Origin: Candidatus Coatesiibacteriota bacterium
GTDB lineage: Bacteria > RBG-13-66-14 > B26-G2 > JAUVZD01
DNA: 64,000 bases
Assembly: GCA_030602715.1 (NCBI GenBank)
Contig: JAUVZD010000007.1
Span: 62,001 to 126,000 of the forward strand
Reading direction: 5' to 3'
In this document: in pieces, positions 42,731 through 51,196 of the stretch
Position numbering within the stretch: position 1 is the stretch's first letter
Layout: each line of letters starts with the position of its first letter
Made by a program: the position numbers and the translations under genes
The notes under the pieces: model-generated
Seen by the model: only the letters and a program-made list of their open reading frames with translations
The model's database searches: none
Told to the model about the DNA's origin: nothing

Positions 42731-43868
42731 CACTGCACTCCTCCAGTTTGATCTCCTCATCTTCGGAGTGATATTTCTCCAAAAATACTTTACCAAACGA
42801 GGCGAGCATCCCCTCGCTGATTGCGGCGCGGATGGCTGACATAAGGTCGGCGTAGAAATAGAGATTGTGCAGGCTGGCAAGCCGGGGAGCGAGCATCTCC
42901 TTGCTTAGAAAGAGATGGCGCAGATATGCCCTGGAGAAACGGGTGCAGACCGGACAAGAGCAACCCTCATCCGGCGGGGAATCGTCCTCCCGAAAGCGGG
43001 CGTTGCGTATGTTGATGGGACCTGAAGCGGTAAAGAGCAAGGCGTTTCGCCCACAGCGGGTGGGCAGAACACAGTCAAAGATGTCAATTCCCGCCGAAAC
43101 CGCAAAGAGCATATCCTCCGGTCTTCCGATGCCCATCAGATACCTCGGTCTGTCCTCAGGTAGTTGGGGGGAGAACTCAGCCACAATCCCCTCCCGTTCC
43201 TCCTCAGTTTCACCCACGGCAAGCCCCCCCAGGGCGTAGCCGTCAAAATCCAGCTCACAAGTTCCCTCCAGGCTAATCTTACGCAGTTGTGGATAGACCC
43301 CCCCCTGCACGATACCGAAGACAGCCTGTTCGGGCTTGGCAGTCTCCTTACAGCGAGCCGCCCAGCGCAGGGAAAGCTCAAGCGACCTTGTCGCCTCCTG
43401 CTCCGTCGCCGGATAGGGGGTGCATTCATCAAGAACCATAGCGATATCGGTGGAAAGCGAGCCCTGAACCAACATGGAGAGCTCCGGGGTCAGCAGATGG
43501 CTTGAGCCGTCAATATGGCTCCTGAAGGTGATCCCCTCATCATCTATACGGCGAATCCGGGCGAGTGAGAAAGCCTGAAATCCCCCCGAATCCGACAACA
43601 ACGCCCTTGACCAGCCCATGAAGCGAGCCAGCCCTCCCTTTTCACGGATCAGCTCATAGCCGGGACGAAGATAGAGATGATAGGTATTTACGCAGAGCAG
43701 GGAGTAGCCGGCGACCGCCACCTCCTCCGGGGTCAGCCCCTTGACCGTCCCCTGGGTGGCTACGGGTAAAAAAGCCGGCGTCTCCACCGCACCGTGGTCG
43801 GTGTATATGGTTCCCAGTCGGGCTTTACACGATTCGTCCCTGGCAATTACCTCAAAGGCGAAAGACAT
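42720..43868 (-). CDS. tgt: tRNA-guanine transglycosylase
   Basis: Exchanges guanine-34 of GUN-anticodon tRNAs for preQ1, the entry step of queuosine into tRNA. 382 residues, a TIM barrel. Catalytic Asp93 in LLSDSGGFQAF, Asp265 in IDIFDCVLPTR, GIVQGGVY, and the zinc site C303, C305, C308 and H334 are all present. I prefer ATG 43868, with GGGGA seven bases upstream, over TTG 43907. It is 39 bases after queA. QueA and QueH act on the product. Confidence 0.97.
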   Translation of the reverse strand: MSFAFEVIARDESCKARLGTIYTDHGAVETPAFLPVATQGTVKGLTPEEVAVAGYSLLCVNTYHLYLRPGYELIREKGGLARFMGWSRALLSDSGGFQAFSLARIRRIDDEGITFRSHIDGSSHLLTPELSMLVQGSLSTDIAMVLDECTPYPATEQEATRSLELSLRWAARCKETAKPEQAVFGIVQGGVYPQLRKISLEGTCELDFDGYALGGLAVGETEEEREGIVAEFSPQLPEDRPRYLMGIGRPEDMLFAVSAGIDIFDCVLPTRCGRNALLFTASGPINIRNARFREDDSPPDEGCSCPVCTRFSRAYLRHLFLSKEMLAPRLASLHNLYFYADLMSAIRAAISEGMLASFGKVFLEKYHSEDEEIKLEECSDEG

Positions 43869-43907
43869 CTCCGAGTCCCCAGGAAAGCGAGAAGGACTGA
43901 TTATCAA

Positions 43908-44981
43908 TTACAGGATGAGCATTGCATCCCCGTAGCTATAGAAGCGATACCTCTCTTTCTGAGCCAGTTTATAGAGCTTCTTTATCTCCCTCAAGCCGGC
44001 GAAAGCCCCCACCAGAGCCAGCAGACTACTCCGGGGAAGATGGAAGTTGGTCAGCAGTGCATCCACCATACGGAATCGGAAGCCGGGGAGGATGAACAGC
44101 TCAACCATCCCCGAGCCGGGGAGCAGATAACCCCCACCCACAGTGGCTGATTCCAGACAGCGCACCGTTGTGGTGCCCACCGCCACCAGGGGACGACCCT
44201 CGTTTTTAGCGGCGTTTATCTGCCGGGAGGTGCCTTTACTTATTGAATAGTATTCACCGTCCAGTCTGCCCTCTCTCAAGGCTCGGTTATCCAGGGGTTT
44301 GAAGGTGGCGTAACCTATATGCAGGGTGATGAAAGCAGTCTCCACTTTGGCTTTTTGTAACCTGTCCATAAGCTCCTGCGAAAAATGCAGGGCGGAGGTG
44401 GGTGCAGCCACCGAGCCGGGGCGGCGGGCAAAGACCGTCTGATATCGCTCCTTGTCGCTCTTATACGGACCCTTGGGGCGTTTTATGTATGGTGGAAGCG
44501 GTGGTTTCCCCAACTCCTCCAGATAATCGCTTATATCTCCCTCCGAAAGAAAGTCAACCACCCGCTCAGCTCCCTCCAGCACCCCGGCAATCTCCGCATA
44601 GATACCCTTTCTGCCCAAGTTTATCCGCTGTCCCAGAGGAAGCCCGGGGCTGACCAGCGCCCGCCAGCGGTTGGGCTCAAGCTCCCTGAGGAGCAGTATC
44701 TCCACCGCTCCACCGCTCTTCGCCTTCCTGCCCCAAAGGCGGGCGGGGATGACCTTGCTGTCGTTGAACACCAAAAGACAACCCGATGGAAGCCAGTCAA
44801 TTATATTCCCGAACCTGGCATGATTTACAGTGCCGTCCTTGCGGTTATAGACCATCAGACGAGAACCGTCTCGCCTGCGGGCAGGTTCCTGAGCGATGAA
44901 CTTCTGGTCAAAGGGATAGTCCAGGTCTCTTAGCCGAAGGAGTTTCTTAGGCGACTGGGAGTTGAAGTTTTCCCCTTTCAC
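43908..44981 (-). CDS. queA: S-adenosylmethionine:tRNA ribosyltransferase-isomerase
   Basis: Adds the ribosyl part of S-adenosylmethionine to preQ1-tRNA to make epoxyqueuosine. 357 residues. Family marks are YPFDQKFIAQEPARRRDGSRLMVYNR, LVFNDSKVIPARL, a GSVAAPTSALHFS motif and a final YRFYSYGDAMLIL. The start is GTG at 44979-44981, which overlaps the queH stop by four bases, so translation is coupled. Confidence 0.97.
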   Translation of the reverse strand: MKGENFNSQSPKKLLRLRDLDYPFDQKFIAQEPARRRDGSRLMVYNRKDGTVNHARFGNIIDWLPSGCLLVFNDSKVIPARLWGRKAKSGGAVEILLLRELEPNRWRALVSPGLPLGQRINLGRKGIYAEIAGVLEGAERVVDFLSEGDISDYLEELGKPPLPPYIKRPKGPYKSDKERYQTVFARRPGSVAAPTSALHFSQELMDRLQKAKVETAFITLHIGYATFKPLDNRALREGRLDGEYYSISKGTSRQINAAKNEGRPLVAVGTTTVRCLESATVGGGYLLPGSGMVELFILPGFRFRMVDALLTNFHLPRSSLLALVGAFAGLREIKKLYKLAQKERYRFYSYGDAMLIL

Positions 44982-45520
44982 CCCAGCTCAACCTCCCTCT
45001 TGGAGTAGCGCTCATATTCGCTGAAGATACAACCGCAGTAGGGCTGAAGATAAAGCCCCAACTTTCGGGCATCGGCTTGACCCTCTCTGAAATGGGGGCG
45101 CAGGTCGCTATGAACGAACTCCACCCCGGCATCGTCTGCAGCCCGCTCTCCAACCCTTATTATCTGCTCCCGGTTCTGGTGAGGGGAGATGAGCAAGGTG
45201 GTGGTGAAGGCGTGCATGGAGAGTTCGGAGGCTTTCTCTGCGGTGCGGGTGAGCCGAAGTCGGTAACAGCCGGAGCAACGCTCCTCCCCGCAGTCAACCG
45301 CGGTGAGAAATTTTTTCAAATCGTAGAGGTCCTCATCGTGGAAGGGATAATTTCTTTCCTGAAGATACTGAAAGAGCGCCTCCCTCCGCCTGAGGTATTC
45401 CCTGTAAGGATGGATGTTGGGGTTGAACCAGAATATGTGCGGAAGGTAACCCTCCTCCGAGAAGACCTCGGCGGTCTTAACCAGACAAGGAGCACAGCAG
45501 GTGTGGATGAGAATGTCCAT
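44978..45520 (-). CDS. queH: Epoxyqueuosine reductase QueH
   Basis: Reduces epoxyqueuosine to queuosine in tRNA, the non-homologous replacement of QueG. 180 residues. Paired cysteines CCAPC (8-12), ERCSGCYRLRL and YCGCIFSE match the DUF208/QueH family, which binds an iron-sulfur cluster and iron. It heads the queH-queA-tgt operon. The final step is therefore encoded first. Confidence 0.95.
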   Translation of the reverse strand: MDILIHTCCAPCLVKTAEVFSEEGYLPHIFWFNPNIHPYREYLRRREALFQYLQERNYPFHDEDLYDLKKFLTAVDCGEERCSGCYRLRLTRTAEKASELSMHAFTTTLLISPHQNREQIIRVGERAADDAGVEFVHSDLRPHFREGQADARKLGLYLQPYCGCIFSEYERYSKREVELG

Positions 45521-45549
45521 AATTGCCCGCCTGAGGAAAACGAATTATC

Positions 45550-45577
45550 AGTATATCACCAAAAAACTACGTGTCAA
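45550..45577 (-). promoter_or_regulatory. Promoter of the queuosine operon
   Basis: Minus strand TTGACA (45572-45577), 16 bases, TATACT (45550-45555). The start near 45543 gives a leader of about 23 bases before queH. No preQ1 riboswitch is visible in so short a leader. Confidence 0.65.
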
Positions 45578-45624
45578 GGTGTATAGCCACGAAGATATAC
45601 ACCGAACGATGCGAAATATTCCCC

Positions 45625-45653
45625 TTGAGAAGTCCCCCGCTGTGATATATATT
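45625..45653 (+). promoter_or_regulatory. Promoter of the PQQ-like propeller gene
   Basis: TTGAGA (45625-45630), 17 bases, TATATT (45648-45653). The predicted start, near 45660, is two bases before the ATG at 45662, so the message may lack a leader. Confidence 0.5.
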
Positions 45654-45661
45654 ATAATAAA

Positions 45662-46708
45662 ATGAATGAAGCTTTCCACTACTGCGCTGTAACCCTGCTT
45701 ACAGTCACCCTTCTATCATCAACGCCCACTGCGGCGCTCTCCGCTTCACCTCCCCAGATAGTGGAGGTGCTCAAGATAAAAGGCATTGCCTCCAATCCCC
45801 CATTGATAGACGGAGGCATCCTCTTCATCGGCACTATGAATAAAAAGGCTCTTGCCATTGACCTGCAAAGCGGAAAGAAACTATGGAGCAAGGGGTTCAA
45901 GTCGGCGGTTGTTGCCTCCCCGATAAAGTTCAACTCCCTGGTCATCTTCATAACCGATTTCGGCGATGGGAGGATATACGCCCTCAATTCCACCCAGCTC
46001 AAAAAAGCCTGGCAGGAAAGGTTCGGCGTGGGCAGTTCCATCCCTCTCGTCGCAGGCGACCGTTTGATTATCCCCCAAAGGGAGTGGGTGATCTGTCTGG
46101 ACGGAGCTTCCGGCACCCTATTGTGGGAGACATATCTGGACGGCACAGTCATCTCTTGCGGGGTAATCACTGATGACAAGATATTTCTGGGCGCTGATAA
46201 TGGAACTCTGTATATCTTGAACGATGATGGGGAGATAGTGGAGGAGGTGGACTTGGGGGAACCAATTCTGTCCGACCTGGCCTTTGCAGGGGGGTTTATC
46301 GCTGTGGGTGATTATGGCGGCGTCCTTCATATTCTACGGGTGGATGACCACAAGCAGGTCTGGCAGAGCCAGTTCCCTGCTCCCATCCTCAGCCGACCGA
46401 TATTCTATGATGATACAGTCCTGGTTTCCAGTATGAACGGCACCTGGCGGGGTTTCAATCTGGAAACCGGAGACGAACTCTGGGAATACACATGTAATGC
46501 GCTGGTGAGGGGAAACGGATTGATCTGGGAGGGGTCTTTGGTCTTCGGCGCCGATGACGGATACCTGTATGCGCTTGACCCCGAGAACGGCAATGTGAGA
46601 TGGAAGGTGAACCTGGGCGGACAGCTCTCCTGTGGTATCACATTGGAAGGGGACCGACTCTACACCCCCTCCACAGATAAAAAAATATATGTCCTGTCGT
46701 ATCAGTAG
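45662..46708 (+). CDS. Exported PQQ-type beta-propeller (BamB-like)
   Basis: 348 residues. A signal peptide (CAVTLLTVTLLSSTPTAALSA) precedes about seven propeller blades with the tryptophan-docking pattern: ALDLQSGKKLW, ALNSTQLKKAWQ, CLDGASGTLLWE, NLETGDELWEY, ALDPENGNVRWK. The fold resembles BamB and PQQ enzymes. No PQQ-binding residues were identified, so a scaffold or binding role is likely. There is no ribosome site, and the promoter predicts a leaderless message. Confidence 0.85.
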   Translation: MNEAFHYCAVTLLTVTLLSSTPTAALSASPPQIVEVLKIKGIASNPPLIDGGILFIGTMNKKALAIDLQSGKKLWSKGFKSAVVASPIKFNSLVIFITDFGDGRIYALNSTQLKKAWQERFGVGSSIPLVAGDRLIIPQREWVICLDGASGTLLWETYLDGTVISCGVITDDKIFLGADNGTLYILNDDGEIVEEVDLGEPILSDLAFAGGFIAVGDYGGVLHILRVDDHKQVWQSQFPAPILSRPIFYDDTVLVSSMNGTWRGFNLETGDELWEYTCNALVRGNGLIWEGSLVFGADDGYLYALDPENGNVRWKVNLGGQLSCGITLEGDRLYTPSTDKKIYVLSYQ

Positions 46709-46824
46709 ATGGGAAATGGGCATCCAACTCCATCCAAAAGAATTGTCTACCTCCACCCACGATTACCCACTGTTTAAGCGGCAAATATTTACAGATAATA
46801 TGTAACTTTAGGCTAAAAAAACCC

Positions 46825-46853
46825 TTGACATTGGACGATTCATTGTGTTAGTC
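46825..46853 (+). promoter_or_regulatory. Promoter of the 46936 lipoprotein gene
   Basis: TTGACA (46825-46830), 17 bases, TTAGTC (46848-46853). The -35 box is perfect and the -10 box weak. The start near 46860 gives a 75-base leader. Confidence 0.4.
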
Positions 46854-46935
46854 TTGCCAGGCTGATACATCGTAACCAAAGAAAATCAATATACTCGTTA
46901 AAAGTTTTTCTCCTGTTTAGGAGGTGAATAGCGGT

Positions 46936-48225
46936 ATGAATCGCTGGTTAACTCATCTGTCCGCTGGAGCTTTAGCAATGGTAATCTGTTTTACCATCGC
47001 CTCTTACTTCATCGGTTGCTCCGAGGACACCACCACACCTACCACGCCGGAAATCAACTTCAAGGATCAATATTTCTCCTTTGCCATAGGTAATGGTAGT
47101 GACATCGAACATTCCGGCAGTAATCTTATTCTCGTTGACTGGCTGAACGACGACAACTACACACCCAAGTTAGTTCCTCAACATGTCTTCCAACTGCCCT
47201 CCATTGATGGAGTTGGAGACGACGCTTGCTGGGGCGAAGCTCAAGCATTGAATCTCACCCTATCCTTCATCCCCGAAGGTGTAGAACCACCACTGTCCTC
47301 GGTTCAGTTTCCTGACAATCATGACCCCATTACCCAGGTAACCATCAAATCCGTTTATAACTACATTGGAGACGAAATTGCCTTCCTGGTAACCTGGAGC
47401 GACGATACCCAGGACATCAAGAAAGACGGCGCCGAGAAAATTGGTACCGGAGGTAGTGATTGGGAAATCCATCTGGATTGGGACCAGGATTGGTTCTGCT
47501 TTATGTGGAGCATCTGGCAGTGGCACACCAACTCCGAAGGAGACATTGACGGCTTGGCTGAACTGCACACTGATTTCCAGACCCAGGGATGCCAGACCAC
47601 CTGCCACGAATCGGCCAGACCATACCACCTCAACAGCACTATGGACGACCCCTTCAATCCCGGAAACACCATTTCTGAGAAGTGCGATATCTGGTTTTGG
47701 GGCTCAAACTACACCAACTATGCCGGTGAAGCCGAGCAAGAAGGTTTACCCCAACCCCCAGCCTGTATGGTTGACGGCTTCATAGACGATTATAGCGGTA
47801 TCATCGGTGACTACAACGACCCCGACGCAGAGGACCCCGATGGGCACAAATACGCTTATGATGTTCAATACTTCACCTTCCAGAATGACATGGGCACCCC
47901 CGGATACCAGCACAACACCAGGCAAGTGGGTTCCGCCTACTATCCTGCAGATCAGCACATTGATCAGGCAGACGATTATAGCATCTATTATCCCTACCTC
48001 TGGCTCTCAGCCGATACTGTCGTACCAGTTATTCTAGGAGCTGCTTGGCCACTCGGTGCTGTGATTACCGGTTACATAAACCGTTCAGGTCTAGGCGCCG
48101 CATCACAGGTAAACGGATTGGGTACATACGACAATGGAACCTGGACCGTTGAATTCTCCCGTGACCTCTCTACCGGAGACCCCGACGACACCATGCTTGA
48201 CATCTACGAACCCCACGACTACTAG
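46936..48225 (+). CDS. Lipoprotein with ethylbenzene-dehydrogenase-like fold and a CxxxCH motif
   Basis: 429 residues from ATG 46936, behind AGGAGG. A signal peptide with lipobox-like FIGC anchors it. The body (VTIKSVYNYIGDEIAFLVTWSDDTQD, WEIHLDWDQDWFCFMW, YDNGTWTVEFSRDLST) resembles the haem-binding gamma-subunit fold of ethylbenzene dehydrogenase-type proteins. A cysteine pair followed by His, C219-x3-C223-H224, is a long-spacer variant of the c-type haem motif, with H-rich surroundings (LHTDFQTQG before, ESARPYH after). If haem is bound, the protein may pass electrons at the envelope. Haem attachment through this spacing is an inference. A strong terminator follows. Confidence 0.7.
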   Translation: MNRWLTHLSAGALAMVICFTIASYFIGCSEDTTTPTTPEINFKDQYFSFAIGNGSDIEHSGSNLILVDWLNDDNYTPKLVPQHVFQLPSIDGVGDDACWGEAQALNLTLSFIPEGVEPPLSSVQFPDNHDPITQVTIKSVYNYIGDEIAFLVTWSDDTQDIKKDGAEKIGTGGSDWEIHLDWDQDWFCFMWSIWQWHTNSEGDIDGLAELHTDFQTQGCQTTCHESARPYHLNSTMDDPFNPGNTISEKCDIWFWGSNYTNYAGEAEQEGLPQPPACMVDGFIDDYSGIIGDYNDPDAEDPDGHKYAYDVQYFTFQNDMGTPGYQHNTRQVGSAYYPADQHIDQADDYSIYYPYLWLSADTVVPVILGAAWPLGAVITGYINRSGLGAASQVNGLGTYDNGTWTVEFSRDLSTGDPDDTMLDIYEPHDY

Positions 48226-48244
48226 AGACATCCACTCACAATAC

Positions 48245-48274
48245 AAAAGCCCCTCGCATCTGCGAGGGGCTTTT
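48245..48274 (+). terminator. Terminator of the lipoprotein gene
   Basis: Perfect 13-base stem AAAAGCCCCTCGC (48245-48257), loop ATCT, GCGAGGGGCTTTT (48262-48274). Confidence 0.93.
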
Positions 48275-48629
48275 CTACTTTCTTTATGAAAAATATGGCA
48301 AAATTCTTAAGATTTTTTTGATAATATTTGAAACATCCTAAATTAAATTTCACATATAAAAACTTAAGAAACATTCACATGATATTAACAAATAACACTC
48401 CTTAAAACCAAATACCAATTCTACTAAAAAATACTAAACAATTGAGATGTATTTAATATAGCTTATAGCAACTGCGTTTTAGAAATATAACTTTACTATT
48501 AATAGTTATTCAATGTTAATATTTTCATTCCAAATTTTAATATTTTCTACTTGACTTATTGTCTATTCTGTGTTAACAAATATTGTTTAAAAATATGAAA
48601 ATTCCATTAACCTAAGAAAAGGAGGAGTT
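48275..48629. other. A+T-rich gene-free stretch
   Basis: About 350 bases very rich in A and T, with no acceptable reading frame. It holds the promoter at 48551-48579 and otherwise no repeat or hairpin that I can support. The composition is unlike the flanking coding regions and matches the small gene that follows. Confidence 0.5.
48551..48579 (+). promoter_or_regulatory. Promoter of the small A+T-rich lipoprotein gene
   Basis: TTGACT (48551-48556), 17 bases, TAACAA (48574-48579). Confidence 0.4.
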
Positions 48630-48989
48630 ATGAAAAGGATTTTAATCTTATCAATCATGGCATTTTCAATTGCCATGTTAATGCTTTCCTGCTCTGAAGG
48701 TGTTTTTGATGTTCCAGAAGGTGAAAACATTTCTTCAAGTAAAATAAATGAAATCTATGGTTACGTGTGGGATTACCAAACACCTTTAGACGCAACACTT
48801 ACACTTCAAAAAGAATATCCACCAGGCCAGATGACGAGAACAGATGAAGATGGCTACTATGAGTTTTTAAACCCTGTTTGGAAAACACAATATACACTAA
48901 TCTGTGATCCTGACGACCCAAGCTACGGAACAAAACGCGAAGAATTCTTCTATTGGGGTGGTGAAAAAATGGTTAACTTCATTTATTGA
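48630..48989 (+). CDS. Small lipoprotein with a carboxypeptidase-regulatory-like (CnaB) domain
   Basis: 119 residues. Lipoprotein signal with LMLSC lipobox (Cys21). The mature domain IYGYVWDYQTPLDATLTL, followed by TRTDEDGYYEFLNPVWKTQYTLI, matches the short beta-sandwich known as carboxypeptidase regulatory-like or CnaB-like. Such domains serve as stalks or binding modules. GGAGG lies just before the ATG. Codon use is A+T rich, unlike the genes on either side, so recent transfer is likely. Confidence 0.8.
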   Translation: MKRILILSIMAFSIAMLMLSCSEGVFDVPEGENISSSKINEIYGYVWDYQTPLDATLTLQKEYPPGQMTRTDEDGYYEFLNPVWKTQYTLICDPDDPSYGTKREEFFYWGGEKMVNFIY

Positions 48990-49013
48990 TTAAAATGTAA
49001 CCCAAAATAATTT

Positions 49014-49043
49014 AAAACCTCTCGCTTTCGCGAGGGGTTTTTA
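49014..49043 (+). terminator. Terminator of the small lipoprotein gene
   Basis: AAAACCTCTCGC (49014-49025), loop TTTC, GCGAGGGGTTTT (49030-49041), with one G-T pair. The second arm ends in TTTTT. The CTCGC/GCGAGGGG core resembles that at 48245-48274. Confidence 0.9.
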
Positions 49044-49066
49044 CATGCAGTTAAGCTCTCTTTCTC

Positions 49067-49095
49067 TTGACCAAATTTTGGGAATATGTTAAAAT
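49067..49095 (+). promoter_or_regulatory. Promoter of the transketolase genes
   Basis: TTGACC (49067-49072), 17 bases, TAAAAT (49090-49095). The start near 49102 gives a leader of about 55 bases. Confidence 0.6.
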
Positions 49096-49156
49096 TCTCA
49101 CAATCTAATTTTCGCATAACATCCCTCTCACTATTTCATCTTCGGAGGCTCTACAT

Positions 49157-49984
49157 ATGGCTAAAAAGCCGCTACCAAAAGCGGAGTTGGACAAAATTTG
49201 CAAACAACTCCGTCGTGATATTATGACTATGTTGGTAAAAGCCGGTTCGGGTCATGCCGGTGGTTCTCTGGGGTCCGTGGAGATTATTGCCACACTCTAC
49301 TGGAATATCATGAATTTTGACCCTGCCAATCCCCGGTGGGATGAGAGAGATTACTTCATCCTCTCCAAGGGGCATGTCTGTCCCGCCCAATATGCGGTTC
49401 TGGGAAATCTGGGCTTCTTCCCCAAAGATGAACTCTGGACTCTGCGTAAATTGGGCTCCATCCTGCAAGGACACCCCCACTGGCTGAAGACACCCGGTCT
49501 GGAAGCCTCCACCGGTTCTCTGGGTCAAGGTCTATCCATCGCCAACGGCATAGCCATGGCTCTGAAGCGCGACGGCAAGCCCAACAGGGTCTTCTGCCTG
49601 ATGGGTGATGGGGAGCAGGACGAGGGGCAGATTTGGGAAGCGGGTATGACCGCAGCTCATTACAAACTGGACAACGTCTGCGGAATTGTCGACCGCAATT
49701 ATCTCCAGATTGACGGCAACACTGAGGATGTAATGGGCTTGGACACACTGTCCGACAAATGGCGGGCTTTCAACTGGAATGTAATAGAGTGCGATGGGCA
49801 CGATGTGGATGCTTTGACCGATGCCTATAATCAAGCGATAGCGACCAAGGGCAAACCAACGATCATCATCGCCAGAACCACCAAGGGTAAAGGGGTCTCC
49901 TTCATTGAGAATCAGGTTGACTGGCACGGAAAAGCACCCAATCAAGAACAGTATGAAAAAGCTATGGCCGAGTTGGCCGATTAG
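49157..49984 (+). CDS. Transketolase, N-terminal subunit
   Basis: Thiamine-diphosphate half of a split transketolase, which moves two-carbon units in the pentose phosphate pathway. 275 residues. AGSGHAGGSLGSVEI, SKGHVCPAQYAVL and the ThDP/magnesium motif GDGEQDEGQIWEA with its later Asn are present, as is TTKGKGVSFIEN. CGGAGG precedes the ATG. The second subunit follows after 17 bases. Split transketolases are common in anaerobes and archaea. Confidence 0.93.
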   Translation: MAKKPLPKAELDKICKQLRRDIMTMLVKAGSGHAGGSLGSVEIIATLYWNIMNFDPANPRWDERDYFILSKGHVCPAQYAVLGNLGFFPKDELWTLRKLGSILQGHPHWLKTPGLEASTGSLGQGLSIANGIAMALKRDGKPNRVFCLMGDGEQDEGQIWEAGMTAAHYKLDNVCGIVDRNYLQIDGNTEDVMGLDTLSDKWRAFNWNVIECDGHDVDALTDAYNQAIATKGKPTIIIARTTKGKGVSFIENQVDWHGKAPNQEQYEKAMAELAD

Positions 49985-50001
49985 AGAACGGAGACAAAAA
50001 G

Positions 50002-50988
50002 ATGAAAGTGGAAAAAGAGATGCACCTGGTAGAGGACCTCCACCAACCTCAGGAGAAGCCCACCCGTGACGGTTACGGAGACGGCCTCCTCTTCCTCTGC
50101 GAGACCAACCCCAATGTGGTAGTTCTGGACGCCGATTTGGCTAAATCCACTCGCACCGTCTGGGTGCGGGATAAATATCCCGAGCGGTTCATAGATATGG
50201 GCATCTCCGAACAGGATATGCTGGGAACCGCCGGGGGACTCTCCCTGGGGGGAAAGATACCCTTCGTCTCCACCTACGGTGTCTTCGTCGCCGGGCGAGC
50301 ATGGGACCAGATCCGCACCACCGTCTGCTACGGAGGGCTGAATGTCAAGATAGGTGGGGCTCACGGAGGGATATCCGTCGGTCCCGACGGCGCCACCCAT
50401 CAGTCTCTGGAGGAGATCCCTCTGATGCGAGTCCTGCCGGGGATGACCGTCATCGCCCCCACCGATTGCCACGAGACCAAGAAAGCCACTTTGTGGGCGG
50501 CTGAATACACAGGACCCGTCTATCTCCGCTTCGGTCGTGAGGCGGTGCCGATAATAACCACCGAGAAGACCCCCTTCACCGTGGGAAAGGCGGAGACATA
50601 TCGCCAGGGCGATGACTGCGCCATCGTCGCCTGCGGCACTCTGGTCTGGCTCGCCCTCTTAGCCTCTGATGAGCTGGAAAAGGAGGGCATCCAGTGCCGG
50701 GTGATAAACAACCACACCATAAAGCCAATTGACAAAAAGACCCTGGCCAAGGCGGCACGGGAATGTGGTTGTATGGTCACCGCCGAGGAACACAGTATAT
50801 TCGGTGGTCTGGGGGGCGCCGTCGCCGAAGTAATCTGCCAGGAGCATCCAGTCCCCTTGCGGATTATCGGCATTGAGGACCGCTTTGGAGAATCCGGCGA
50901 ACCCTGGGAGCTGATGGAAGAGTTCGGTATGTCCAAGGACAACATCAAAAAGAAGGTCAAAGAAGTGCTCAAGATGAAGAAAAAATAA
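50002..50988 (+). CDS. Transketolase, C-terminal subunit
   Basis: 328 residues. The pyrimidine-binding domain shows ADLAKSTRTVWV, MGISEQDMLGTAGGLSLGGKIPFVSTYGVF with the catalytic Glu, and GGLNVKIGGAHGGISVGPDGATHQ. A C-terminal domain follows, with TAEEHSIFGGLGGAVAEV and FGESGEPWELMEEFG. It completes the enzyme with the preceding subunit. A terminator follows the stop. Confidence 0.93.
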   Translation: MKVEKEMHLVEDLHQPQEKPTRDGYGDGLLFLCETNPNVVVLDADLAKSTRTVWVRDKYPERFIDMGISEQDMLGTAGGLSLGGKIPFVSTYGVFVAGRAWDQIRTTVCYGGLNVKIGGAHGGISVGPDGATHQSLEEIPLMRVLPGMTVIAPTDCHETKKATLWAAEYTGPVYLRFGREAVPIITTEKTPFTVGKAETYRQGDDCAIVACGTLVWLALLASDELEKEGIQCRVINNHTIKPIDKKTLAKAARECGCMVTAEEHSIFGGLGGAVAEVICQEHPVPLRIIGIEDRFGESGEPWELMEEFGMSKDNIKKKVKEVLKMKKK

Positions 50989-51009
50989 ATCATGTGAATG
51001 TTACTTTTC

Positions 51010-51037
51010 AGGGGGATGGTCTTCCATCCCCCTTCTT
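51010..51037 (+). terminator. Terminator of the transketolase genes
   Basis: AGGGGGATGG (51010-51019), loop TCTT, CCATCCCCCT (51024-51033), then TCTTC. Confidence 0.8.
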
Positions 51038-51196
51038 CTATTACTACCGGTCAATTACGAGCGAATATGTAAAAAATAAAGTTGAATTATTTGCTTTATT
51101 TTTTCCTGGATTGTGGTATAATCGGAATGAGAATATACTATCTCATCTTTTTTAACATTTTTACATTGGAAATCACACCGACCTAATGTAAAAGCC

